A DNA stretch of 33,577 nt from Pseudanabaena sp. SR411. Its GTDB lineage: Bacteria > Cyanobacteriota > Cyanobacteriia > Pseudanabaenales > Pseudanabaenaceae. The notes under the pieces were generated by a model. It saw only the letters and a list, made by a program, of their open reading frames with translations. It was not told where the DNA came from and searched no databases. The stretch is from contig NZ_NDHW01000160.1 of NCBI RefSeq assembly GCF_002251945.1, positions 1-33,577 of the forward strand. Direction: 5' to 3'. Position numbers and translations under genes: made by a program. Positions 15,247 to 22,634 of the stretch are shown piece by piece; the stretch's first letter is position 1; each line of letters starts with the position of its first letter.

Positions 15247-15330
15247 AAAAAAGAAGAAACCGCCCTTGCTGCTCATAAGCTCAGGCGGAATGTGGTGTGA
15301 GGAGTGAACGGAAACTTTCGTCTCCGCTTA
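15247..15330 (-). ncRNA. yfr1: Yfr1-type small regulatory RNA
   Basis: On the minus strand the sequence contains ACTCCTCACAC (15305-15295), the invariant unpaired motif of cyanobacterial Yfr1. It sits between a 5' stem-loop (GGAGACGAAAGTTTCC, about 15310-15325) and a 3' stem (CCGCC...GGCGG, 15288-15260) followed by a T-rich tract (TTTCTTCTTTTTT to 15247) that looks like an intrinsic terminator. The arrangement stem, open CU-rich motif, terminator stem is that of Yfr1. The location directly upstream of trxA also agrees with published synteny. The motif is used to pair with target mRNAs (outer-membrane proteins, sbtA). Exact ends are estimates; no full promoter was fixed. Confidence 0.85.
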
Positions 15331-15358
15331 CATATATATTGTAGTCTAATCCGCAAGT

Positions 15359-16789
15359 ATGAATACGATCGCCCAATTTTTTCGAGTTTTTCAGAGTCGC
15401 AAAATGGCGGCGCTTTTATCACTAGGATTTGCGTCAGGGCTACCCTATGCGCTCACCGATGATGCATTTCGGGCATGGCTTACCACAGCTAAGTTTGACC
15501 TTAGTACGATTGGTTGGCTGGGCTTAGTTTCACTGCCCTATTCGCTCAAATTTCTATGGTCGCCGTTAATTGATCGGTTTGTACCACCTTTTTTAGGGCG
15601 GCGCAGAGGTTGGATTTTACTAACACAGGTTGGTTTAATCCTTGCTATTTTGGCGATCGCCTTACAAATGTTTACAATTGACCAGCTTGATTTGGCTAGT
15701 CGTAACGCTGCTTTACCAATGTTGGCGATCGCTGCTTTGATGCTTGCTTTTCTCAGTGCCACTCAAGATATTGCGATCGATGCTTATCGGACTGATGTAT
15801 TAGCAGTTCAGGAAGTGGGTGCGGGGATTGGTATTTGGGTAATGGGATATCGAATCGCACTGCTATTTGCAGGATTTGTAGGTTTTAATTTAGCAACTCG
15901 ATTAAGTTGGAAGTCACCGCTTTCACAGTTTCTATTTAATAACGGATTTACTGGTTTAAGCCTGAGTAAATTTGGCTGGGCTTGGGTCTATGTGTTGCTA
16001 GCGATCGTGATGAGCTTTGGACTGATTGCCACGATCGTAGCTCCCGAACCACCAGAAGCTAATGCTCGTCCTGCAACCTTAGACGAGGCTGTAGTTAAAC
16101 CTTTTCAAGAGTTTTTTCAACGCTTGGGAGTGGGGAAAGTTTTATTAATTCTCGCATTCACGATTTTCTATCGGTTTAGTGATGCGATGGTGGGGAAAAT
16201 GGCAGTTCCTTTTTTAAAAACTTTGTTTGATGATGGCACGATTGGCACGGTTCGACAGGGAATTGGACTGGTTGCCACAATTGTGGGGACTTTGGCCGGG
16301 GGAGCCATTCTGAGCAAAATTGGGGTCAATCGATCGCTATGGGTTTTCGGATTTTTGCAAGCGATCAGTAATATCGGCTATTACGCGATTTCCATTGCTG
16401 GCAAAAATGACCTTGTTTTACTTGCTGCGATTAATGTGGAGAACTTTTGTAGTGGTTTAGGAACCGCAGGTTTTTTAGGATTTCTGATGGTGTTATGCAA
16501 TCCTAGTTTTTCGGCAACTCAATTTGCCTTGCTATCAAGTCTATTTGCGGTTGGACGCGATCTATTAGCTTCACCATTTTCAGGGGAGTCAGCCCAGTTT
16601 ATCCAGCGCAACATGCCCTCATGGACAGCAATTAATCAAAACCTTTGGCTTGCTGGCAGTGATGGCAAGGGTTGGGCGTTATTTTTCTTGTTTACATTGC
16701 TATTAGCTCTTCCAGGGATGCTATTTTTGCCATTTTTCGCACCTTGGAATGGAGAATTTAAAAAAGTAGATTCCTTACCAATTGATTGA
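15359..16789 (+). CDS. AmpG-like permease, major facilitator superfamily
   Basis: 476 residues, about 12 hydrophobic helices. The start MAALLSLGFASGLPYALT, the DAFRAWL segment and the SLKFLWSPLIDRF block with the following FLGRRRGW loop are characteristic of the AmpG/PAT group, which imports anhydro-muropeptides or acetyl-CoA-type substrates. A second conserved loop SATQDIAIDAYRTDVL is also typical. In cyanobacteria it may recycle cell-wall fragments; substrate not proved. It is divergent from yfr1, with the start codon about 30 bp from the RNA's predicted 5' end, so the promoters overlap. No Shine-Dalgarno sequence is evident at the ATG. Confidence 0.85.
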   Translation: MNTIAQFFRVFQSRKMAALLSLGFASGLPYALTDDAFRAWLTTAKFDLSTIGWLGLVSLPYSLKFLWSPLIDRFVPPFLGRRRGWILLTQVGLILAILAIALQMFTIDQLDLASRNAALPMLAIAALMLAFLSATQDIAIDAYRTDVLAVQEVGAGIGIWVMGYRIALLFAGFVGFNLATRLSWKSPLSQFLFNNGFTGLSLSKFGWAWVYVLLAIVMSFGLIATIVAPEPPEANARPATLDEAVVKPFQEFFQRLGVGKVLLILAFTIFYRFSDAMVGKMAVPFLKTLFDDGTIGTVRQGIGLVATIVGTLAGGAILSKIGVNRSLWVFGFLQAISNIGYYAISIAGKNDLVLLAAINVENFCSGLGTAGFLGFLMVLCNPSFSATQFALLSSLFAVGRDLLASPFSGESAQFIQRNMPSWTAINQNLWLAGSDGKGWALFFLFTLLLALPGMLFLPFFAPWNGEFKKVDSLPID

Positions 16790-16823
16790 AGTTATTGCTT
16801 TACAACAATTTCAATCAAAACCC

Positions 16824-16864
16824 AAATAAATAAAGGCGGCACGAAGTGCCGCCTTTATTTATTT
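16824..16864. terminator. Palindrome downstream of the AmpG gene
   Basis: AAATAAATAAAGGCGGCAC-GAA-GTGCCGCCTTTATTTATTT; a GC-rich core with A/T arms and a T-run after, able to act as an intrinsic terminator. An unpaired CCC precedes the left arm, as in the CCCAA family. Confidence 0.7.
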
Positions 16865-16942
16865 TTTTCACCCGATCGCGTGAGGTGGAAAGAGAACCTA
16901 CTCAAGTAATCTACTTATCAATGAAGCCTTAAACTGACTGCA

Positions 16943-16969
16943 CCCAGCGCACCAACGCTGGGTTTTTAT
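16943..16969 (+). terminator. Second terminator after the AmpG gene
   Basis: CCCAGCG-CACCAA-CGCTGGG followed by TTTTTATT on the plus strand, a standard intrinsic terminator shape. Confidence 0.7.
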
Positions 16970-16984
16970 TTGGCAAAAAATATC

Positions 16985-17023
16985 GATAAAAAAAGGAGTC
17001 GCTTAGCAACTCCTTTTTTTATC
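16985..17023 (-). terminator. Terminator of the DUF3120 gene
   Basis: GATAAAAAAAGGAGT and ACTCCTTTTTTTATC arms around CGCTTAGCA, overlapping the stop of the minus-strand gene. The A and T runs make it usable in both directions. Confidence 0.75.
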
Positions 17024-17804
17024 CCAATATGGCAACGCTAAAAAATAGCAAGTCCACAAAAATCGTACCTAGCACCGCACCACCAAAAGCCCAATAACCG
17101 AGATCAGGCGATCGCATGGCACGGTTACCTGTAATCAAGAGCAATGCTGCTAAAGCACAAGCCCAAGTCATGCCCCAAGGTGTTTCTACTAGAGCTAAAG
17201 CACTTTTTAGAATTGGTTGAGCGAGTCTGATATTGGCTTCAACTTGCATCAACGCTTTCCAATTTGGAAAAAGATTTGCGATGTAGAAATAGAAATCAGT
17301 AATCGCAGTTCCTAATAATGAGCCAATATAGAACCACCCGCCGACTCGGTAAGCATCTTGACGAGTTGCCCAGATTGCCCAAGGCAAAGCCAAAGCTTCA
17401 ACAGGCACATGATAGGCTGGCTCCCAACGTAACCAGCCCCAATAGAGGGAACCACATAGCCATGTGAGGCTAAAGCCCCAGACTAAGCTGCCCCATGTTT
17501 TAGTTTTGGGGTCTGCTTGGAGATGCTTGGCGATCGCTAGCCAACCGACAGTACAAATCAAGCTCAACCAAGGGGCATAACGCACGAGGGGAGCTTCAAA
17601 AAATACGGGGACGGATACTAAAAAAAGAGCTGCAAACCAAACTTGCCAATGCTGCACTAAGGAAGCGAGGGCAAGTAAGTATTGCGATAAGTATTGGGGA
17701 AACGCAGACGGAACATTTGCAGTTAAGGGTAAAGCCTGAACTGTTGATGTAGAACGTGCTAAGGTGCGCTCCTCTAGTTCAACCTTGTCAGGATTTAAAA
17801 ACAA
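17019..17804 (-). CDS. DUF3120 family membrane protein
   Basis: Up to 261 residues with about seven hydrophobic segments between residue 50 and the end (for example WFAALFLVSVPVFFEAP, LSLICTVGWLAIAKHL, YIGSLLGTAITDFYFYI and GTIFVDLLFFSVAIL). The mid block PAYHVPVEALALPWAIWA and the WGMTWACALAALLLI helix fit the cyanobacterium-specific DUF3120 family, whose function is not known. The longest frame begins with TTG at 17804 and no ATG or GTG is available before the first helix, so the start is unsure; GAGGAG occurs near residue 10-13 without a usual start codon after it. Confidence 0.7.
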   Translation of the reverse strand: MFLNPDKVELEERTLARSTSTVQALPLTANVPSAFPQYLSQYLLALASLVQHWQVWFAALFLVSVPVFFEAPLVRYAPWLSLICTVGWLAIAKHLQADPKTKTWGSLVWGFSLTWLCGSLYWGWLRWEPAYHVPVEALALPWAIWATRQDAYRVGGWFYIGSLLGTAITDFYFYIANLFPNWKALMQVEANIRLAQPILKSALALVETPWGMTWACALAALLLITGNRAMRSPDLGYWAFGGAVLGTIFVDLLFFSVAILG

Positions 17805-17864
17805 AGTATCTTAAAAAGTTATATTAATTTTTATTACTTAATATACTAACAGGCTTTTTTAACC

Positions 17865-17886
17865 AAGCTAGCTTAGCCGCTAGCTT
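17865..17886. terminator. Small hairpin at the end of the frameshifted Uma2 gene
   Basis: AAGCTAGC-TTAGCC-GCTAGCTT, overlapping the stop of the minus-strand gene; only a weak T-run follows on that strand (TTGGTTAAAAAAG), while the plus-strand side has TTTTTT. Confidence 0.45.
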
Positions 17887-18559
17887 TTTTTAAGATTGTC
17901 GCTTACCCATTGCCGAAATTCCTTGAGGGTTTGGCGATCGCCTAGTTCAAATCGCTTCTGCACAAACTCTACTACCACTGCCGCAGGTAAGTTAGGAAAA
18001 GACAAGCTATGTTCTATTTTAAGGTATGCCCCATTTTCTAAGCCTAGAAAATCTAAGCTATAGCCGTTATAGATCCAAATTTCTGGGACTTGGAGTTGAG
18101 CATAGATCGGTAAACGGCGATCGCTTGGGTTAGTAATATCGACTTCTAATACTAGATCGGGTGGCGGATCTTGCCCCATCGTAATTACATTTTGATTGCG
18201 AATCTTTGGCTCATTTTGAATGTAATAACAAGAGTCAGGTTCTGCACAATCTTGAGTTCAGGAACCCGCATCAATAATGAGCCGCATTTACATAAATCTA
18301 TTTCTAGCTCATCGGACAGCACCCGAATTAAATCATCAATAAACCGATTGCTGCGCTCATGTAGCGCCATTGGCGACATAATTTCTAAGTTTCCATTGAT
18401 GTAATGAAATAAAGTGCTGCGGCGATCGCCTATATCTTCTAGCAATCGCTCAAAGGTTTGCCAACTGATGTTTTCTAACCAGATCCTTTGTTCGGCAACA
18501 GGTCGAGATTGCTCAGTGTGAGTTGTTGTTATTTCAAGAGGCTTAGGGATGGCAATCAT
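17880..18559 (-). pseudogene. Uma2-family endonuclease broken by a one-base frameshift
   Basis: Two frames together encode one Uma2 (DUF820) protein of about 225 residues. The first (18559 to 18185) has the N-terminal part ISWQTFERLLEDIGD, FHYINGNLEIMSPMALHE and CGSLLMRVPELKIVQN. The second continues with MGQDPPPDLVLEVDITNPSD, LQVPEIWIYNGYSL and the C-terminus. Between them, reading AAC-CCTGAC instead of AACCTGAC gives QNPDSCYYIQNEPKIRNQN, the expected Uma2 strand, and joins the frames. So a single C (G on the plus strand) is missing near 18238-18240. It may be a true mutation or a base-calling error. Uma2 proteins have a PD-(D/E)XK-like nuclease fold of unclear role. Confidence 0.8.
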
Positions 18560-18584
18560 GACGACTCACCTCGAAAATTTGATG

Positions 18585-19166
18585 TTAAAAATCTAGGGTT
18601 CTAAATAAATCGCTGAGAGCAACCTTGAAATTAGGAATTACGTCTTCGCCATCCAAAATGTCATCACCACGCAGTAAGCGATCGGGTTGGGGGCTATGGT
18701 AAACCAGTACAAATTTTTCATCGGGATGGATGATCCATAGCAATCGCGTTCCACTTGCAAAATATTCTTCAACCTTGGTATGAATTTCTTCAAAGGTATT
18801 GCCGGGGGAAATAATTTCCACAACTAAATCTGGCGCACCGTCAAAAAATCCTTGTGGCAAACGTTTCAGTCCAGTTAGACGTTCTTTGCTTACAAAGGAA
18901 ATATCAGGAGATCGCTTGTTACCACCTTTCATTTTAAAAGCAGTACTTGAATCGCAGGTAACACCAAGACGGTGTTGTCTAACAAAAATTTCAATTAAGC
19001 CGCCAAGGAATATGCCGATATTCCCATGCTCCATGCCAGAGTTACCCAAAGTTACCAACTCCCCATCAATAATTTCGTAGCGATCGCCGCGATCGGGCAG
19101 AGCCATAAACTCTTCATCAGTCCAAATTTTTGCTTTAGATTTAGCTTGCTCTGTGGCGATCGTCAT
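18585..19166 (-). CDS. Uma2-family (DUF820) endonuclease-like protein
   Basis: 193 residues. Uma2 signature blocks: YEIIDGELVTLGNSGMEHG near the N-terminus, the conserved SPDISFVSKERL strand, PDLVVEIISPGNTFEEIHTK with the putative catalytic Asp/Glu, and the SGTRLLWIIHPDEK strand. These proteins are abundant in cyanobacteria, predicted PD-(D/E)XK nucleases; no cellular role has been firmly shown. The frame is complete. It lies 25 bp before the broken Uma2 gene on the same strand, and 42 bp after an antitoxin-like gene. Confidence 0.85.
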   Translation of the reverse strand: MTIATEQAKSKAKIWTDEEFMALPDRGDRYEIIDGELVTLGNSGMEHGNIGIFLGGLIEIFVRQHRLGVTCDSSTAFKMKGGNKRSPDISFVSKERLTGLKRLPQGFFDGAPDLVVEIISPGNTFEEIHTKVEEYFASGTRLLWIIHPDEKFVLVYHSPQPDRLLRGDDILDGEDVIPNFKVALSDLFRTLDF

Positions 19167-19208
19167 GGCTTTAATTTTCTTTTATCTAGTGTGAACCTTT
19201 GCCAAGTC

Positions 19209-19421
19209 TTATAATTCTTTTTTTACTCCAACAATAGCTTTTAGTTCTTCAATTTTATTGAGCAATTGTTGATAGGACGCTGCATCTTGTACGACTAATT
19301 CGGCTTTGCCATTGATGGTTAATACGATGGGATGTCCAGTATTTCTCATCTGGGTGATGAGTTCATTAGTATTTCGCTTAAAGGTGGATAGGGGTTGAAT
19401 GTCTTGGCTGAGGTTAATCAT
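19209..19421 (-). CDS. Phd/YefM-family antitoxin, no toxin partner seen
   Basis: 70 residues. The sequence QPLSTFKRNTNELITQMRNT, then GHPIVLTINGKAELVVQDAASYQ, is the standard Phd/YefM N-terminal DNA-binding and dimerisation domain; the C-terminal toxin-binding tail (LLNKIEELKAIVGVKKEL) is short. Normally a RelE/ParE or Doc toxin gene follows. Here a Uma2 gene follows 42 bp downstream, and no toxin-like frame was found, so the gene is an orphan or uses a distant partner. Confidence 0.75.
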   Translation of the reverse strand: MINLSQDIQPLSTFKRNTNELITQMRNTGHPIVLTINGKAELVVQDAASYQQLLNKIEELKAIVGVKKEL

Positions 19422-20173
19422 AGAGCTACTGCATCAAATTTGCATTCAATTTAATGCTATCACGGAACAAAAAATGTGAAACAGCATAAAGTTATCAAGT
19501 AATTAATCTGAATAATATATTGCGGTGTCTGGCTAATAAGCTATTTGGGTGATTAGGCAGAATTTTTACATTCAGCCTATATCCCTTAGAGAGTGTTTGA
19601 GAAGTATCCTCTTTAGCATAAATTTCTGCTTTTACCCCCTTTAATACCCCTTTGAAAGGGGGGGGACTTGAATTCTCCCCCTTTCAAGGGCAGGGCTATT
19701 TCAAGAACAAGTAAATCAGATTAAATGATTGATAAATAGCTTTCAACGTTAATTATTCTAGTATTTACTATTATTTGACTAAATTTAGTCTTTAACTTTT
19801 GATTAAAGTATCAGACTTTTAACGAGATTTAGCCATTTGAGTCATTGATTAGCACTAACACTGATCAGAGAAATTGTCTAAATTTAGTGACTTCTAGTCA
19901 AATAGTATAAAGAAAATGTTGAAAAGTATATTTACTCTTGTTATCTTCAATTATCTAGTTTTTGAAATAGCCCTGCCCTTGAAAGGGGGAGTTAGAGGGG
20001 GGAAAAAACTTCTCAAACACCCTCTTATAATCATACTAGACAGAATTTTTCCGTCAAATACATAGTTATGCGGCTTCATCTATTAGTTAAGGTGGTATGC
20101 AGGAGGTTATTTGTTGATGCTCTATACTGATCAGTGGTATTGTGAATAGCAACTTACCGACGTAGAGGTAGGA
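19422..20173. other. 750-bp gene-free region with an inverted-repeat element
   Basis: No coding region was found. Most of the region is taken up by the inverted-repeat element at 19587-20030; the remainder is A/T-rich, including the presumed promoter of the membrane module that starts at 20174. Confidence 0.55.
19587..20030. mobile_element. ~440-bp inverted-repeat element without coding capacity (candidate MITE)
   Basis: The left end TTAGAGAGTGTTTGAGAAGT (19587-19606) is matched by the inverted right end ACTTCTCAAACACCCTCTTA (20008-20027). Further in, CTCCCCCTTTCAAGGGCAGG and GCTATTTCAA (19675-19703) are repeated inverted as TTGAAATAGC and CCTGCCCTTGAAAGGGGGAG (19961-19990). A third, looser pair (TACTATTATTTGACTAAATT, 19767 region; TCTAGTCAAATAGTA, about 19895-19909) surrounds the centre. 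No transposase frame is present, so this may be a non-autonomous element or the fused ends of a deleted insertion sequence. No target duplication was recognised. Confidence 0.55.
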
Positions 20174-20701
20174 ATGGCAAGTGAAAAACTAGAACAGCAA
20201 AAGAAAATAACGTTACTATCCGATCGTTCCCAAGGTGGAGCGATCGCAGAACGGGAAGTTCAATCGGATATTCAGATCTACAAAGCGGTTCTTGGTGAGC
20301 GGTTTGCACTTGCCGGAACAGCTGAAGAATGTGAGAGGCTGATAGATCTAAGGCAAAAAATTCAAGAATTGGATGTAAAAGATAGGCGATTAGATTACGC
20401 ACAACAGTCAGCAGAGATTCAGCTTCAAGAGGCAAAACAAAAAGCGATTTTTCAGCGTGGTCAGCAAATTGTAGCTAGTGTTGTCTCCGTTGGTGTTGGA
20501 ATATACTTCTTACAAGCTGTACCTCTAGCGGGTTTATTATTCTTGGTTTTAGGTTTGGCTAGACCTTTAGGATATTCTTTAGAAGAGATAAGTGGTTTTT
20601 TGGATAGATTAAAAGGGTTTCCTAAAGATTCAGATGAACTTCTATCTTATGGAGAAGAAAAAGGGATTCAATCTGAGGAGCCTAAAAATGCAAGACCCTA
20701 A
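20174..20701 (+). CDS. Coiled-coil membrane protein, first gene of a two-gene module
   Basis: 175 residues, family not recognised. Residues 1-95 are charged and helical (EQQKKITLLSDRSQGG, then CERLIDLRQKIQELDVKDRR, then YAQQSAEIQLQEAKQKAI), with likely coiled coil. Two short hydrophobic segments follow (about 97-113 and 115-130: VASVVSVGVGIYFLQ and LAGLLFLVLGLA), probably a membrane hairpin, then a charged tail. The layout is similar to the two-transmembrane regions that accompany STAND/TRADD-N-type conflict proteins in cyanobacteria, but that comparison is from memory only. The next gene overlaps by 14 bp, so they are co-translated. Confidence 0.5.
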   Translation: MASEKLEQQKKITLLSDRSQGGAIAEREVQSDIQIYKAVLGERFALAGTAEECERLIDLRQKIQELDVKDRRLDYAQQSAEIQLQEAKQKAIFQRGQQIVASVVSVGVGIYFLQAVPLAGLLFLVLGLARPLGYSLEEISGFLDRLKGFPKDSDELLSYGEEKGIQSEEPKNARP

Positions 20702-21434
20702 TTTAAGTGTAATAAGTGCCTTTAAGTTTGAGAAACGTATTCAGATTTTTGTTGCAGTTTATTTGTCAATCATCCTGCTCTCAATAGTTCTTATTTTAGT
20801 CAGGATTGATATGACTACTGAGTTACAGCAAGCTTTAGTAATTGTTCTGGGTCTAATTTCAATTGCGACTCTTGACGCATTTAAAAAAGCTTTAGATAGT
20901 AAACCTTTTCCTTGGGCAAGTGTGGGTAATCAAATCATTATTCGGGAAGGAGGGGTTTACGTTGGTGGGGATTATGTTGGTGGAAGTATTAATCATGCGA
21001 TTGAAAGTAAACAAACTCTTGCTGAAGCTGCTGTTGAGATACACAAACTTTTACAAGAATTAGAAAAATTTAATCCTACCGCTACAGAGGCTGAAAAAGT
21101 TGCCTATGTTAATGAAGAAGTGACTCCTGCTTTCAAGTCTCGTGTAGCAAGTGCAGTGAAAGTTACTGGAGAAACTGAAGCTTCTATTGAAATTCAACAA
21201 CTCTTACAGCAATTGGAGGAATCAGATTCTGCTCTTGAAGAAAGCAAGACAAAAGTTGCCCCTAATTTTAAGTCTCGTTTAGCCAATGCTCTTCGAGCTG
21301 GTGGTGAAGTTGCTATGGAGAGTCTTCTAGATAATCCCTACAGCACTATTACATTAGCTATTGTCAAAGCTTGGATGTCACCGGAAGAAGCCGAGCAACC
21401 AACGCAGCATAACAACCCTAGTGCAACGGACTGA
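20688..21434 (+). CDS. Membrane protein with duplicated helical repeat, second gene of the module
   Basis: About 248 residues from ATG 20688, chosen because GAGGAG precedes it by 7 bases; an in-frame ATG at 20634 is less likely. Two membrane helices (about 18-38 and 45-62) are followed by a glycine-rich strand region (IIIREGGVYVGGDYVGGSIN). Then comes a duplicated unit: EIHKLLQELEKFNPTATEAE ... TPAFKSRVASAVKVTGE and EIQQLLQQLEESDSALEESK ... APNFKSRLANALRAGGE. The end LLDNPYSTITLAIVKAW resembles the C-terminal helical segment common in cyanobacterial proteins of conflict or signalling systems (from memory). No catalytic residues were seen. The function is unknown; it probably acts with the upstream protein at the membrane. 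Confidence 0.55.
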   Translation: MQDPNLSVISAFKFEKRIQIFVAVYLSIILLSIVLILVRIDMTTELQQALVIVLGLISIATLDAFKKALDSKPFPWASVGNQIIIREGGVYVGGDYVGGSINHAIESKQTLAEAAVEIHKLLQELEKFNPTATEAEKVAYVNEEVTPAFKSRVASAVKVTGETEASIEIQQLLQQLEESDSALEESKTKVAPNFKSRLANALRAGGEVAMESLLDNPYSTITLAIVKAWMSPEEAEQPTQHNNPSATD

Positions 21435-21922
21435 AGGAAGTCGTTGTCGGAGTGGCAAAGGTTGTCGATAGCCGCTGACAAGGTTGTCGATAGCCGCTGA
21501 CCATGTACGTTAGACCGAACCGATAAGTTCATAAACTCGACAAGTTTAACTGTTTTCTGCCGAAATTAGGCAATCAAAAACATCCTACTCTGTTGTTGAG
21601 TTCCGAGAAGTTATTGGCGATCGCCAAGTACAAATAACAAATAATTGTTAAGCGATCGCTTTTTTGTGGAGAACTTAGCGATCGCTGTGTAAATGTTTAG
21701 ATCATTACTGAAATGTACCTTTCGGTAAATTTTTTTTTAACAAAAGCGATCACTTATGAGAAATCACAAAAAATAAACAGCATTTAGTTTTATGCGATCA
21801 CAAACAAACCCGATCGCTATCCGCCTTTACAAACAGCGCTTTGGTCTTCAACAAATCCCAAAGCTTTATAACTATACTATTAACTACATTGATCAAATAT
21901 CTTGGGCAAATGATCTACTGCC
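21435..21922. other. 490-bp gene-free region
   Basis: No gene found. It contains a 22-bp tandem direct repeat at 21458-21501, several GCGATCGC copies, and A/T-rich sequence that probably includes the promoter of the following Uma2 gene. Confidence 0.5.
21458..21501. repeat. Two tandem copies of a 22-bp unit
   Basis: AAGGTTGTCGATAGCCGCTG-AC occurs at 21458-21479 and again, directly adjoining, at 21480-21501, with no mismatch. A partial related GTTGTCGG occurs a few bases before. It lies just after the stop of the membrane-module gene. Confidence 0.75.
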
Positions 21923-22501
21923 ATGAATACGATTATCTTTGATATCAAACCCATCGCGAAAATCACAGGCAGAGAGTTTGAAGCCCTGTGTCAGGCAAAC
22001 CCAGAACTTAAATTAGAGCAGACGACAACTGGAGAAATTGTGATCATGGCTCCAACGGGAGGAGAAACAGGAATTTATAATGCAGGGCTAATTGCCAAGT
22101 TTTGGATTTGGAATGACCAGATGAAATTAGGGCAGGTATTTGATTCTTCTACTTGTTTTGCACTTCCTAATGGCAGTAAGCGATCGCCTGATGTATCATG
22201 GATTTCTCAAGAAAGATGGTTAGCCCTCACCCCAGATCAGCGCATTAAATTCCCGCCGATCGCCCCCGATTTTGTTTTAGAGCTAATGTCACCAACCGAC
22301 AATCGTATCGATCTGCAAGCGAAAATGGAAGAGTACATAGCGGCAGGGGTGAGGTTGGGCTGGTTAATTGATCGTAAAAACAAATCCACCCAAATTTATC
22401 GTCCTAGCGGTATAAACCAAATTGTAGAATCTCCAGATTTTCTGCTGGGCGAAGATGTATTACCTAGTTTTAAGTTGGATATGCGATCTTTTTGGGTTTA
22501 G
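21923..22501 (+). CDS. Uma2-family (DUF820) endonuclease-like protein
   Basis: 192 residues. The blocks FEALCQANPELKLEQTTTGE and VIMAPTGGETG, KRSPDVSWISQERW, PDFVLELMSPTDNRIDLQAK and AAGVRLGWLIDRKNKSTQIY are the ordered Uma2 signature, with the presumed PD-(D/E)XK acidic residues in SPDVSW and VLELMSP. It is intact and unlike the minus-strand Uma2 genes in detail (for example no long N-terminal part), so it is not a recent copy of them. A strong hairpin follows immediately. Confidence 0.85.
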   Translation: MNTIIFDIKPIAKITGREFEALCQANPELKLEQTTTGEIVIMAPTGGETGIYNAGLIAKFWIWNDQMKLGQVFDSSTCFALPNGSKRSPDVSWISQERWLALTPDQRIKFPPIAPDFVLELMSPTDNRIDLQAKMEEYIAAGVRLGWLIDRKNKSTQIYRPSGINQIVESPDFLLGEDVLPSFKLDMRSFWV

Positions 22502-22503
22502 GC

Positions 22504-22544
22504 TGCTAGAAAAAGAAGGACACATCGTGTCTTTCTTTTTCTAG
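22504..22544 (+). terminator. Terminator of the Uma2 gene
   Basis: GCTAGAAAAAGAAGGACAC-ATC and its near-perfect complement GTGTCTTTCTTTTTCTAGC, followed by TTTTT, beginning at the stop of the Uma2 gene. Confidence 0.8.
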
Positions 22545-22634
22545 CTTTTTACAAATTCAAAGATTGAGGATTGGTTTCAACCAGCTTAGCTAAATCCTGC
22601 AAGAACTGAGCAGTCTAAATTGTGACTGAATGAT

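Noticed and set aside
15247-15330. A riboswitch controlling the AmpG-like gene on the plus strand
   Set aside because: The plus-strand reading matches no aptamer pattern I know, while the minus strand has the exact Yfr1 motif, stems and T-tract.
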